Source of the DNA: Aricia agestis | Lineage: Eukaryota > Arthropoda > Insecta > Lepidoptera > Lycaenidae | Length of the DNA: 64,000 nucleotides | Assembly (NCBI RefSeq): GCF_905147365.1 | Contig: NC_056412.1 | Location: forward strand, 7,742,001 to 7,806,000 | Direction of reading: 5' to 3' | In this document: positions 23,250-34,234 of the stretch, one piece after another | Layout of the letters: every line of letters begins with the position of its first letter | Numbering within the stretch: the first letter of the stretch is position 1 | The notes under the pieces: model-generated | Databases searched by the model: none | Seen by the model: only the letters and a program-made list of their open reading frames with translations | Told to the model about the DNA's origin: nothing | Position numbers and translations under genes: made by a program

Positions 23250-23453
23250 ATAATACCACAAGAGCTTCAAAATTATCGGATATTTCCCGATAGGTTCGTT
23301 GCAAACAAATGAAGGAGTCAAGTTTTTCAGGTTAAAAAATCACGAGCGCGAAGCGCGCGTGATTTTTCCTGAAAAACTTGACGACTTTATTTGTTTGCAG
23401 GGAACCTTGAGGGAAATGCCAGATAATTTTGAAGCTCGTCTGGTATTCGGGGG
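23250..23453. mobile_element. long fold-back element
   Basis: Almost the entire 200 bp folds on itself. The outer arms AATACCACAAGAGCTTCAAA / TTTGAAGCTCGTCTGGTATT and inner arms GTCAAGTTTTTCAGG / CCTGAAAAACTTGAC meet at a tight GCGCGAAGCGCGC centre. Non-coding. Superfamily unassigned. Confidence 0.75.
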
Positions 23454-23625
23454 ATTATTTTTCCGTCCCAAATGTCGGCCAATAGAATTAGAATTTGTTT
23501 TTTATATATAGCAACTACCAGAGAAAATTTTCAAAAAATTATCAGTATAATACCATGTAGGTTGTACCACGTGACGTCGAATGGTGCAATTCTATTGGTC
23601 GATATTTGGGTCGGAAAAATAATCA
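23454..23625. mobile_element. MITE with about 36-bp TIRs
   Basis: ATTATTTTTCCGTCCCAAAT / CCAATAGAATT at the left and AATTCTATTGGTCG / TTGGGTCGGAAAAATAAT at the right form TIRs with a few mismatches. It abuts the previous fold-back directly. Confidence 0.75.
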
Positions 23626-25130
23626 TAAGTATTCAATACATTGCATTAGAAATGTAGTTGTTGCTACGGAGTTACATAAACTAATACTACAGTTAATACA
23701 ATTAAAAATACTAACATGACTATCATTTTCCGGACTTCTTACTAAACTCATAAGTCAATTCATCCAAAGCTACGTCAATACAAGATGAATCGTTAACGCC
23801 TCCGCTTAAAGTCTGAATTCATATTTGCCAACATCCTTGCCTTCTTAATATTTCGACTTTTGAATAATATTCCTGCCCTTGCGCACGTGACCCCGGGCAA
23901 GCGGCTCTCTGCTTACACATAATTCATTCTCTATTATTTTACCTCGGAGTTTCTACAAGTGATCCGTATGTCGATGTAATAAAGGTTCTTTCAGAATTAA
24001 AGTAGAATGTAGACCGTGTGGGTCTGTAAGGCCATGGCATCGCGTCTTTGTTACACGGAGGTGTACAATTAACAGAACATTAACCTTGCCCCATATGAAA
24101 GGATGACGTGCCCACAGCAAAAATTTGTATTTACTCTGTTGCATGGAGTATGAATAACCCGCTAACACACCGCGGATGTATCACTTTTGGGTGTTATTTT
24201 TTGGAAATATAATCGAAGAGTAGTACCAATAGGAAAAACGATTGGTAGGTAAATGGCGAACTTTTTGGTGGGGTTTTATCAAGTAGTCAGTTACGATCTG
24301 TCTGCTGGTAGAATGATCCAATAAAATTGCGTAGTTACACCGCGATCTGTTATGGGTCAGTTGAGAAATTGAAAAAAAATATGTACCTACTATCAAATAT
24401 ATTATAAGAAGGTAAGGTAAAGTTATTATTAGAAGGTATTATATTATAGTTCATTCAAGTCTATGTACCTTGCAGAAAAGTTATTGAAAGCATTGTGAGC
24501 AAAAAAGTTGTTAATATATTATTTTGACATCGTTATTACGCCACTTATGAAAAGGATATTATATAAGTAAGCATATATGCCATAATAATTGCTCCTCTTA
24601 GTACGGCCCATCCAAAATCACTTAGCTCCTCAATAAATGACACACATAAACTACCTCCAATGCGAGCAAAGCCGCGGGCTCTTAGCTGCTGTAAATCACA
24701 CAAAATATATGAGATTGGATATAAACGATGAAACCGCTTAAGTCTGTACCGCTACTGTAATAGCTCATTTCGCGAAGATACGTGCTCGGCAGGAAATGAG
24801 TAATGTGCGACTCTTAGAGGTACTATTTAGTAGCATTAGCTGCAGTATTACGACAGATTTCTGTCTTTATCTATCACGCGTTTCAAGCGATCATTTAAAA
24901 CTCTTATACGTCTGTTTTTAGCTACCGTGTCCAAGTTACACTGTTTCCCTACATCTTTTGGTATTCCCTAGGACAAAAATTGCTACAGTTTAATGTAATT
25001 ATTTACGGGTCACGACTCACGGCCCAAAAACTTGGACGACGTTATTGGCTAAATCTTGAGTTAAAAAGTGCTTTAGGCACAACTATTTGACACTATCGTG
25101 AAGATAGGTAAAAACGAGCAGAATTAAATT
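23626..25130. other. no gene seen
   Basis: AT-rich to mixed composition. Two 71-codon minus frames (23953-24168, 24181-24396) have no domain I recognise. No repeat match in the window was noticed. Confidence 0.35.
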
Positions 25131-25237
25131 AAAAAATATACACTTACGTACAGAGTTGTTACTCTGTACGTACTTACTTGTATATTTTTTACTTTACCGA
25201 TTCGTTATTGCCTGTTAACGGCAATAACGAATCGGTA
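25131..25237. repeat. two adjacent hairpins
   Basis: Hairpin 1: TACGTACAGAGT / ACTCTGTACGTA, 12-bp arms with a 4-nt loop, inside longer imperfect arms (25131-25191). Hairpin 2: TACCGATTCGTTATTGCC (25195-25212) and its exact inverse (25220-25237), 18-bp arms with a 7-nt loop. Confidence 0.85.
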
Positions 25238-25576
25238 TAGATTGATAATATAGTAAGGCTCACATCTGACATTCACACTATAAATTATAATTAAATGACA
25301 ATATTGTAATATTATTGATTTTATTTATTGATTATTGATTTTTTAAAGTGTTATAACATATAAAATATAATCAATTTATAAAATCAATAATAATAATCAG
25401 GTAAATACACTTGGTGCACATAAAATAGTTAATTTGCTGGCAAAAGAAATGAAATTGAAAAACCTTAGTTAAGTAAAAGCTGAAAGGCGAAGATCATTTA
25501 ATTTTTTTGGTAAAAAAAAAGGTTCTGTATCCATCTATATTCTACGGGATAATATCCATGACCTCAATACGTCAAA

Positions 25577-25727
25577 GTTTTAATAAACAACCTGTTTTAG
25601 ACTCTTGAAAGTAAATTAGCTTAAAAACTGATGGAAAATAGTTTTATGATATAATTCATAGTTTTAATAAACAACCTATTTTCAACTCTTGAAAGTAAAT
25701 TAGCTTAAAAACTGATGGAAAATAGGG
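25577..25727. repeat. direct duplication, two 70-bp copies
   Basis: GTTTTAATAAACAACCT...CTCTTGAAAGTAAATTAGCTT...ACTGATGGAAAATAG occurs twice, starting near 25577 and 25660, with one or two differences (GTTTTAGAC versus ATTTTCAAC). Confidence 0.85.
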
Positions 25728-26178
25728 GCCACATAACTTAGTCCTCCAGTTCTCACGAAGGTTCGTCAAAATTCATATCACGTGCGCCTGCGCACTATCA
25801 GTGAATGCCAGGACGACTCAATGTCGCATCACTAACTAACTGTACCTGCTGCCTCATATCGATTCTAACAAAAGGAAGTATAGCCTGTTGTACTCTACTT
25901 GACTTTGAAATAGAATAATTATGCATAAAGATAATGTTTTGTGGAATATTTTACTTTATCAGTGGGTAAGTGTGTAAGGTTGGTAACACTAAAATTCTAG
26001 AATATTCATCAAACTTCTACCGTTTTGTTTAGTTACCGGCAGTATAAGACACTCAAATTTTCTGAAATCTAATAGGAGTTGAAACACACTCTTCGATCAA
26101 TTAAAAAAGGCACCTTAAAAAGATGTTTACCAGTTCGAAAAAGTTTCGATTCGCCTATTGGAGGATATATCCTTTTTT
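25728..26178. other. no feature seen
   Basis: Mixed composition without recognisable gene or repeat. Confidence 0.35.
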
Positions 26179-26232
26179 TACCTCCTATGCGGCGTGACCC
26201 GTTTGCTCTTTTGCCCCCTTATTTCATTAAAA
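26179..26232 (+). mobile_element. SINE-like retroposon, minimal 3' fragment
   Basis: GCGTGACCCGTTTGCTC then CCCCCTTATTTCATTAAAAAA is the extreme tail of the 1355 family. Confidence 0.55.
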
Positions 26233-26326
26233 AAGCTGTTTTTTTTCTTTTCAAATGTGCAGATTTAAGACTCAAGGCGGACTTTCGAAGCGAGCGTCTA
26301 TACTCTATATTCTATAGCCTAATTGT

Positions 26327-26490
26327 ATAGCGTCAGTGACGCCGCGACTATGAAAAATGTATGGTTTTGCATCAGCGACGTCACAGATTTCTCGTTAGTG
26401 TCGCTGTGCTCTACGCCGAACTATACATACATCACATACCATACATTTTCACAGTCGCTAGTCGTGGCAACTGGCGTCACTGACGCCATA
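26327..26490. mobile_element. palindromic MITE A
   Basis: ATAGCGTCAGTGACGCC...GAAAAATGTATGGT and ACCATACATTTTCACAG...GGCGTCACTGACGCCAT are inverted copies. Part of the left half recurs directly at 26943-27007 together with the flank TTTCGAAGCGAGCGTCTAT. Confidence 0.7.
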
Positions 26491-26508
26491 GACGTTCGCC
26501 TCGATTGC

Positions 26509-26939
26509 CTTTAGACTGAAGTATAAGTTGTCGCTGAAAAAACTAGTTTCAACAGTTTAGCGCAATCTCAAAGAATACATTTTAACATTTAGGGTCAATT
26601 TATACTAGCGCAGAGTCGACGCGCATTGAAGTGAATTATATTAAAACTGAACATAATAAATCGCACTTTATTAATTCTGAGAATTTAAAAAGGCATGCGC
26701 ACGAATTCGGTTGGATGCGCCCGACCAACGCAGATTGGGCTCGCAGAAGTAATGTATGCGTTATGCTCGATTGGAGTAAGGGTTGAATTTTCTGTGTTCA
26801 GTTTTTGGAAATTCGCTTCGCTTCGCTTCGACTCTGTGCTATTATAAATTGACCCTAAATGTTAAAAATGCATTCTCTGAGATTGCGCTAAACTGTTGAA
26901 ACTAGCTTTTTCGGCGACAAGTTTTACTTCAGTCTAAAG
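26509..26939. mobile_element. palindromic MITE B, inside a duplicated MITE A context
   Basis: CTTTAGACTGAAGTA... and its inverse ...TACTTCAGTCTAAAG form arms of about 110 bp that continue through CAGTTTAGCGCAATCTCA, 'AACATTTAGGGTCAATTTAT' and CAGAGTCGACGCG-type sequence. An inner GGGTCAATTTATA TIR pair may be an older MITE captured inside. Non-coding. Confidence 0.75.
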
Positions 26940-27863
26940 AAAGGCTTTCGAAGCGAGCGTCTATCTATAGCGTTAGTGACGCCGCGACTGTGAAAAATGT
27001 ATGGTATGTGTACATCAGCATTACAATTATGGTGACTTTAGCGTCCTTATCCTGTATCCATAGAATTATGTAAATCTATAAAAATAAGGTTATAAAAGAA
27101 ATCCGAAGTTAATGTAAATTTGCCTTTGGAATATTTCAAAGGCATTATTTTCTTTATGCATCAAACCTTCATTGTGGAATAAATGTTTGAGAGGCAGAAA
27201 ACGTATGGGACGATTCTCACACGTGCAAAGCCACGGGAGCCAACTCATGTTTTCCAACGTGAACCACCATCAGGCACCCCGATCTGAACTAGATACAACA
27301 ATTAATAGTAATAGGGAATCACCTCAGAATGGCACATCATGCCAAGCAGGCCATGGCTGTACTATTACCATTTTACCATCTGCATTCGAAATTCAAAATT
27401 CAAATTTTTGAATTTAGCCTAATAATACGATCAAATTAATAAAATCAGCGGAAATATTTCGTGTAGTTTTGAAAATCGCTACAGTTATTCCTTGTGATAT
27501 CCAGATGAACATGTCAAAAGTCCTCAAGGGTGGGGGGTGAGCTAAGAGTGTAGGGGGGGTCAAAGGACCCTTTTTTTAGGTTTTTGCTCATAAGTAAAAA
27601 ACCTGCACAAATAGCATTACGGTTACTTCTAGGAAAATTTTCTACATAAAATTTCCTCTAAATTATGTCCTATAAATTTTTTTGTACGGTCGATACTTTA
27701 GGAACTACAGGGGGGGTCAAATTCCTCAAAAGTGCGAATCGCGAAAATAACACGCATCGAACGTCCGAGACTAAGAAAACAACTTATTCTGATTCAAATA
27801 CCTGCTATTCACAGATAATTATTTGCCCTAGCTGCTATTATTACAAAACGTTAGACTAGTCAC

Positions 27864-28368
27864 CATGGAATTAGGAAGTACTATACAGCTGGAAGGCTTA
27901 CTTCATCATTTTGAAATATTAAAATGAACCTTACTTTTATGTGCTAAAGTATTATTTTTATTAACTAATATCTCCTTATAGTAGCGAGCACGGGCGAGAA
28001 ATCGATTTTCTTGGTTTGTCCCTTTCGCACAATTGCCATGTAAAATATACGATAATACATTGGTAGTAAATTGAAAAAAGCATTTTTCGTAAAAACTATA
28101 AAATAAGGCATAAATATTATATAAACGACATGTTTTAATACTGCGCTTTCCTGCTTCAGTTTAATATTATTTAATTTCAATAATTGTTATTAAACTGAGC
28201 TTCTCAGTTGTGCGATTTTCTTTTAAAATGTCTTAAGATTTACACATAGGCAAGAAGCATGGTTACACTAGTTTGAAAGGGACAGACCAAGATTAATGAC
28301 CTCTCGCTCGTCGCATGCTTAATGCACAGTAAGCTTTCCAGCTGTACGAAGTTCTTACTAATTCCATG
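27864..28368. mobile_element. hAT-like MITE nested in the TIR element
   Basis: TIRs CATGGAATTAG...CTAATTCCATG and the subterminal pair CAGCTGGAAGGCTTACT / AGTAAGCTTTCCAGCTG. The exact 8-bp duplication CTAGTCAC sits at 27856-27863 and 28369-28376. An 8-bp duplication points to hAT. The 505-bp interior has no ORF. It postdates the host element. Confidence 0.85.
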
Positions 28369-28843
28369 CTAGTCACTCTTTCCACACAAAAACCAAAAAT
28401 CAAGGATATTGCCGCCATCTTCTACAATCCAACATCAACATCTGAAGAAATAGCAGAGTCAGGAGAAAGGATGTTTTTGACGATGTATCGTGCAACCACT
28501 GATCAGCTTGATCTTAACAGACATCGATACTCAGTTTTTGTCAAATCCAGCACCAAATCCAAACCAGATCTTTCCTCTCTCCCACCTACAAAAGGATCAG
28601 CAAAATTTCACTCATTCCGAGTGTTCCACCAAGTACAAGAGTGGTTAGGTAACGCACTGCCTCCTGAAATGTGGGGATGGTGTCAAAAGTGATTGCACTG
28701 GTAATTGTGGATGCCGAAAAGCTGGTATCACGTGCAGTCTAGTATGCAACGGCTGGTTGGGTTCGTGTACAAATGGCGTACCTGTAGATTTGGTAGATAT
28801 AGAAGGTGAAGATGGTGATGATGTAGTAGAAGAAAATTATTGA
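28366..28843 (+). pseudogene. cysteine-rich WLG/WGW family protein, remnant
   Basis: The frame 28366-28692 gives about 108 residues containing DIAAIFYNPTSTSEEIAES, YSVFVKSSTKSK, SLPPTKGSAKFHSFRVFHQV, WLGN and WGW. In the next frame to the TGA at 28843 follow CTGNCGCRKAGITCSLVC, SCTN and an acidic tail. It aligns well with 39399-39946. The 30-odd residues expected between WGW and CGCRKAG are missing here, with a frameshift, so this copy is dead. The pattern (WLG...WGW...CxCxxxC...C+KAG+xC...C...C) is one I have seen in unnamed multi-copy arthropod proteins. The cysteines suggest a zinc-binding C-terminus. Role unknown. Confidence 0.65.
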
Positions 28844-29215
28844 TTTAATTAAGACTGTCTAATTATTATTTTCTAGTTTTGAATACATTTTGAAAACATA
28901 CCAATTTAAAATCGTCTCATTTTTTATACCTATATAAAGTTGAACACTCTGTAACTTCTAAAGTATCGACCATACAAAAAAAATTATAGGATCAAATTTA
29001 AAGGAAATTTTATGTAGAATGTTTTCCTAGAAGTAACCGTTACGCTATTTGTGCAGGTTTTAGACTTATGAGCTAAAATCTAAAAAAAGGTCCTTTGACC
29101 CCCCCCTACACCTTTAGCTCACCCCCCACCCTTAGGGATTTTCGATATGTTTATCTGGATATCTCAAGGAATAACTGTAGCGATTTTCAAAACTACACGA
29201 ATTATTTCCGCTGAT

Positions 29216-29490
29216 CGTCCATTTTCGGCTTAATTTTCTTAGGCTATAACATTAGTAGGCTAATAAAGCTGTGTATACCTGTAATCTATTTTTATAGCTT
29301 ATTATTAGTCGGAAATAGTTTTTCTGGGAAGGTGTAACCTGACCATTAATATTTAAATGCTATAATTTAACGCTATAACCTGTAGATCTATAATACGATG
29401 TCTAAAAATAAAACAGTGAAAGTGTAACTGTGAAACAGTTAAACTTACTTGTAATAAATTATTATAAATTTATATTATGTTATAATTAAC
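29216..29490. other. no feature seen
   Basis: AT-rich spacer with the TAGGCTA motif near 29249 that mirrors the left flank of the TIR element. Confidence 0.35.
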
Positions 29491-29776
29491 GCCTCCATGG
29501 TCTAGTGGTTTAGAGCGTGGCTCTTGACTTGGAGGTCGTGGGTTCGATTCCCGCGTTGGAAACATGTTATTTCCAAGTTTGGTTAGGACAATGCAGGCTG
29601 TCGTGGTGTAGGCTCACGCGATTCCGCGGCCCGCCCAAGGCGCATAGTGGAGTACCGCCGAGTTTTTAGTGGGTAGGGGCTGCGTCCACCACCATCTTCG
29701 GACGCAGCAGAGACCCACATACTTGTGGATAGGACCCCATCCCCCGCAAGATACTTAAAAGCATTTTCTCGGCGCA
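29491..29776 (+). mobile_element. tRNA-derived SINE, second family
   Basis: Head GCCTCCATGGTCTAGTGG has a canonical A box TGGTCTAGTGG, and the B box GGTTCGATTCC lies about 45 nt downstream. A GC-rich body (GCGATTCCGCGGCCCGCCC...) and a 12-A run at 29766-29776 follow. Acceptor stem pairing fails, so this is a SINE head and not a tRNA gene. The 122-codon minus frame 29583-29951 only reads through it. Confidence 0.7.
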
Positions 29777-30050
29777 AAAAAAAAAAAGTCTGATCACCTG
29801 ATTGTCTGACAAGTAAGATGATCCATGCGTCGGATGGGCATGTAAAAAGTCGGTCCTGCGCCTGATCTCTCGCCAGTCGTGTCGGTCTTCCGTCCCACTG
29901 GGTTATGAGAGTGAAAGGAATAGAGAGTGCTCTTGTGTACTGCGCACACACTTGGGCACTATAAAATTACTCCTGCGTAACAGGCCTGGTTTCAATGAAA
30001 CTGGCCACCGTCACCGAAACAGGTGTGGGGAGTATAATCTAAAAAAAATG
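29777..30050 (+). mobile_element. retroposon fragment sharing the 80-bp unit of 55.5 kb
   Basis: AGAGTGCTCTTGTGTACTGC, CACACACTTGGGCACTATAA, ACTCCTGCGTAACAGGCCTG and CACCGAAACAGGTGTGGGG occur once here. The first three blocks are tandemly repeated at 55507-55730. Probably a SINE/LINE 3' region following the A run of the upstream SINE. Confidence 0.5.
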
Positions 30051-31188
30051 AGCTGTATGAAATAGTGTTTTGTATTAATCTCAGTTATTCTGATATCACA
30101 CAGGTTATAAGTACGTGAATACCAGTTAAATACAGGTATTTTGCTTAATAGGGTAGCATCCCATACAGTTAGCTAAGTATTATCACACAAATCATTTTAA
30201 AAAATGTTTTTCGAAATAAAATAGTCTTTTTTCACAAAATTCTTAAAATTTCAATCAATATTTATGACGCAAGTCAACACAATTGCACCCGTTTTAAGCA
30301 GTTGTAGAGACATTTTTTTTTTCGTGGCGACCCTTTGAATAACATAAAGGGCTTTCTGTTACTTATAATACTTTCATTTTCTATGCTACAATTTATTTAG
30401 AACAATTTGTCGCTTGAAACAATAATATTGTCTAAGTTATTGTTGTGACAAGAAAAGAAGTGAGTTTAGTCATTTGCCGCATAGGAAATTGAAATAAAAA
30501 CGAAAGTCGACAAAAAAACCGTTTCGCCTTAACTCTATATTTGTGCAATCCCATTGTCATCTGTGGAACTTATTTTGTTGTTCGGACGATTCTATATCAT
30601 TCGAAGACTTAATGTCCGTTATTCATAATTTTTTTTTGAACACATGAAAATTATTTGATAAAAAGTTATTGGCACAAATGCAACACAAATGGATATAAAA
30701 AAACATCACAAGCATTGCTTTTGATTCGCCAAATGCAAATTCTGCCATTTATATTATAATATTATAATTTCATTCTTCTACCTACTGTACTATAGATTTA
30801 TGGTTTAAACCGGTCATTTCTAAAATTTTTGTATAAACAGGAAAATTCTATTAATTATTTAACACAGAGTCAATTCCATTTTCCCTAAGTTTCCTTAATA
30901 ATAATTCGAGTATTAGTTCTCAGTTTTAAACTTCGAGTTTCGACATGAAAGTATTTTTGCCTACTTTACATAAGTACTTACAAATAAAGAGGCACATAAC
31001 TTTGAGCAAATTTTATCATTTTCGACCGATTCGCTGTTCGGTCTTTATTAAAATGGGATAAGTATTTGACAGGAAATCCCATGAAGAAGAGTTGTGGCTC
31101 TAAAGTTGGTCAAAGTGAAATGACCGCTTCGAACATTTGAATGATCACGTCATACAACATAAGCTCAATTCACCATAATTTATTTATG
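30051..31188. other. no gene seen
   Basis: AT-rich DNA without ORF above 60 codons or recognised repeat. Confidence 0.4.
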
Positions 31189-31369
31189 ACGGGAACCGTA
31201 CATTTTTCCGGGATAAAAAGTAGCCTATATCACTTCCCGGGACTAGAAGTATATCCATACCAAATTTCAGCAAAATCGGTTCAGCGGTTTGGGCGTGAAG
31301 AGGTAACAGACAGACAGACAGACAGACGGACAGACAGACACACTTTCGCATTTATAATATTAGTATGGA
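31189..31369 (-). mobile_element. Helitron, 3'-truncated
   Basis: Inverse of the 12057 family. The 5' end is intact on the minus strand (A|TCCATACTAATATTATAAAT at 31369), then a (GTCT)n run, 'CCTCTTCACGCCCAAACCGC' and CCCGTCAT. The 3' hairpin and CTAG are missing. Confidence 0.75.
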
Positions 31370-31672
31370 TAGTATGGAAGTACGTACGGATAGTCTTTGA
31401 TTGAATAATCGATGAAGTTTGAGGGTTATACGGGACGAATAAACTAGAGTAAGGACTGGATGCTGTAAAAAGTTTATTTGCATCATAACAGCACCCTTCG
31501 AAGTACGAAATATTTCAATCGTATATTATGCTAAAAATATCTTTCTAATGACCGAAATGTTTACAAACCGCGGTCGGTTAGAGCATTACTCTCAATTCCA
31601 CCAACGTCTGTTAGTGTTGCTCACACGAGCTAATTATTGTATATTGATAGGTATTATTAGTTATATAATTTA

Positions 31673-31913
31673 ATGCTAAGTACTCACATGCGGTTTTGCT
31701 CTATGGTTTTACTCCAAATCGAGTAATAATTACTGTGTGGACCGCAAAACTGACAGCCCGAAAGCTTGCATCGAGCCGGCTTAATGGAATTAAATATATC
31801 GATTTAGAATAAAACTATCGAGCAATGCTGAATGTGTGGACGAAAGCCCGAGCCGCGGGTTTTGCTCGACGTTATTGCTCGATCAAGCAAAACCGTATGT
31901 GAGTACTTAGCAT
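31673..31913. mobile_element. MITE with 28-bp TIRs
   Basis: ATGCTAAGTACTCACATGCG...and its inverse ...CGTATGTGAGTACTTAGCAT. TIRs differ at one or two bases over 28 bp. Interior 185 bp is non-coding. Target duplication unclear. Confidence 0.8.
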
Positions 31914-31919
31914 CAGATA

Positions 31920-32116
31920 GTAACATTGTCCTACAAATTAAACAGTCCATATTATAGAACCATCAATTCAAAGTATGAAATCCTTTCTATCTCTGTTAGC
32001 TACCACTTTCGAGATTTTTCGCAGATAAAAATTTTGTTCGTCTTATCAAAATGAAGCTACTCACAAAAAATTAGCTTGATAGTAATAAAAAAAATTGTTC
32101 TAGGGCTCCCGTACTA
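31920..32116 (+). repeat. copy of the fold-back family at 33.6 kb
   Basis: 'ACATTGTCCTACAAATTAAA', GAGCTACTCAC-like AAGCTACTCACAAAAAATTA and AGCTTGATAGTAATAAAAAA match 33765-33965 in the same orientation. Confidence 0.6.
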
Positions 32117-32117
32117 T

Positions 32118-32250
32118 ATTATAATACCAGATGATGAAGTAGGTAAGTTTATGGTTTTAAGTTTAAATTATAAGTAAGGGAATAAAACATGAGTATATGC
32201 CCATATTATGCCCTTGTGTTATAAAATATTAGTATAAATCCACTTCTTCC
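32118..32250 (+). repeat. intact copy of the repeat split by the 8.5-kb LINE
   Basis: CAGATGATGAAGTAGGTAAG ... GTTATAAAATATTAGTATAA. It gives the uninterrupted sequence across the LINE insertion point at 8518/11081. Confidence 0.6.
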
Positions 32251-33034
32251 ACTCATGTCTTAAATTACTAGTAATATTAAATATAATACGTAAAACGAAA
32301 TAAATGTACAGTTATACGTCAATACATAAATATTAGGGCATATAGATCCCGTGTCGTCGCACGCGAGTCTGCGCTCACCTTGAGTCAGATAGCGAAGGGT
32401 GTATTACACATTCATACATTCATCCGATGTACGAATCTTAATTGCTTAATCCAAGGAAAAATAATGTTAATACACCACGGGTACTGACATGTGTGACTAA
32501 AGTCGTAGGTTACACGCTCAATCTGGCATCAGTTCAGTCCATCAATCTGAGATTGACGCCAGATTGAGGGTTAAAAAGTACATACTTAATAAAAAAATTA
32601 TCATGATTATTAAGTGTTCATAAGTAAAAATTGACCTGAATAGAATTAAATTAGCATTTTAATTGTTGTATTATTCAGGAATAGCATACATACACAATAA
32701 CGATTTTATTTAGGCCTTGCTGGCGTTAGCACTTTTCTGAATAAGTTTACGTGGTTTCTATAAAACATGAAATAACTTCTAAACGGTACATGATTATTTA
32801 TTTTTTATTGAAGCGCTAATTTAAGCAAAGTTGTGAGGACTCGTGTGCCGAAAATTGTAGACATCCATCCGTCTTCAAGATCTGAAAAATCGTTAAACGT
32901 AACCCCAGCAGGATTTTGAATATCTTCACAATGAGTCAAGCAACAAACAAAATTGTTGTGCCCTAATTAACGTTCTGCAACGCTTAAAGTATTTGCATAC
33001 TTTTTATCTTAAAAATGCCTTAAAAAAACTTCTA
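32251..33034. other. no gene seen
   Basis: AT-rich DNA with an imperfect inverted pair CTCAATCTGGC / GCCAGATTGAG at about 32518-32569. Confidence 0.35.
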
Positions 33035-33066
33035 GCTGGGGTAATGTTTGTAAACATTACCCCAGC
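33035..33066. repeat. perfect hairpin, 15-bp arms, 2-nt loop
   Basis: GCTGGGGTAATGTTT (33035-33049) and its exact inverse (33052-33066) separated by GT. The motif GGCTGGGGTAA occurs again at about 33192-33202. Confidence 0.85.
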
Positions 33067-33555
33067 CAGATTTGCTTTTCGCGTTTTTCAAGAAAACCAC
33101 TAGGGTACTAATTATAAAAATTAGGGCGCATTTATAGAAGCCTGCGCTTTAATTAGTAGTACGGAAAATGTTTAAGAAATCGACAACATCTGGCTGGGGT
33201 AACGCACGCCAATCCGTGGGTTAGACTTTTAGTTTCGCGTCAAACTTTATCAGATTGATGGATCAGATTGATGAAAAACTGAACGTGTAACCTCCGACTA
33301 AATGTTTAAGTTCTTCGAGAAAGAAACGTGGTTCGTATTGCGATGGGTCGTCTTGGCAGTGGTACTACCGTGTGTAAAGTCCCGAGACAGAATAATGTAA
33401 AAATGAAAAAGACTTTTCCTTGAATGTTCCTTTAATTTTAATTATTAGTAAAAAGTACCGGAAAAAGTCCACTAAGCAATGATAATTTTATTATTATTGA
33501 TTTATTGATATGATGATAATTTTATTATTATTGATTATTATTGATTTGACATTTT

Positions 33556-33945
33556 TTTTATTACCATCAACTAATTTTTCGTGAGTAGCTTCGTTTTGAT
33601 AAGACGAACAACAATTTCCTCTGCGACAATTCTCGAATGTGGGTTCCGTTGTAGGGTTCTGTAATCAACAAAACTTGATTGACTACGAAGCCCTAAAACG
33701 GAACCATAGCCAGCTGTTTTTTTGCATATTGATAAGTTAATAGTTATATAAAATTTAAAACTTAACATTGTCCTACAAAATAGAACAATCCATATATTTT
33801 TAGAACCATCAAATCAAAATATTAATAAATCCTTTCTCTCTCTGTGAGCTACCGCTTTCGAGAATTTTCGCAGAGGAAATTGTTGTTAGTTTTATCAAAA
33901 TGGAGCTACTCACGAAAAATTAGCTTGATATAGTAATAAAAAACA
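33556..33945. mobile_element. fold-back element with about 85-bp arms
   Basis: The arm starting CTAATTTTTCGTGAGTAGC (about 33571) and the inverse arm ending GCTACTCACGAAAAATTAG (about 33926) also share CAACAATTTCCTCTGCGA. Interior AT-rich. A one-armed relative is at 31920-32116. The 65-codon frame across it is incidental. Confidence 0.7.
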
Positions 33946-34229
33946 ATTGTTCAAGGGAATCCTGACTATTATTACTATCTATACATATAAATAAAATTGG
34001 AGTGTCTGTTTGTAATATTTAAAGAAGCGTTTTTTACTATATGCATATGAATGTACATACGATACATATACCCAAATAGCAATTTTTACAATTTTTGTCT
34101 GTCTGTATGTCTGTCTGTTTGTTCCGGCTAATCTCTGAAACGGCTGGACCGATTTTGACGGGACTTTTATTGGCAGATAGCTGATGTAATAAGGAGTAAC
34201 TTAGGCTACTTTTTAACCGACTTCCAAAA

Positions 34230-34234
34230 CGGAG
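34230..34234. repeat. target site duplication CGGAG (left)
   Basis: CGGAG directly precedes the left LTR and is repeated at 36817-36821 directly after the right LTR. Five base pairs is usual for BEL/Pao integrases. Confidence 0.9.

Larger units (their letters stand above)
27444..29215 (+). mobile_element. TIR element carrying cysteine-rich ORF remnants
   Basis: Arms of 266 bp at 27444-27709 and 28950-29215 are inverted copies at about 90% identity by eye, starting ATCAGCGGAAATA. They share CTGCACAAATAGC, GGTTACTTCTAGGAAAA and a G7-8/C7-8 tract beside GTCAAAGGACC. Between them lie remnants of a protein ORF (28366-28843) and a later hAT-like MITE (27864-28368). A TAGCCTAA motif recurs 30-31 bp outside each arm, so the true ends may be slightly further out. 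I could not fix the target duplication. Class unknown. Confidence 0.75.

Noticed and set aside
29491..29565. Possible functional tRNA gene
   Set aside because: A and B boxes are canonical but the acceptor strands do not pair, and a SINE body with poly-A follows.
29583..29951. 122-codon minus-strand ORF
   Set aside because: It spans two adjoining repeat units across an A run. Openness follows from the GC-rich SINE body.
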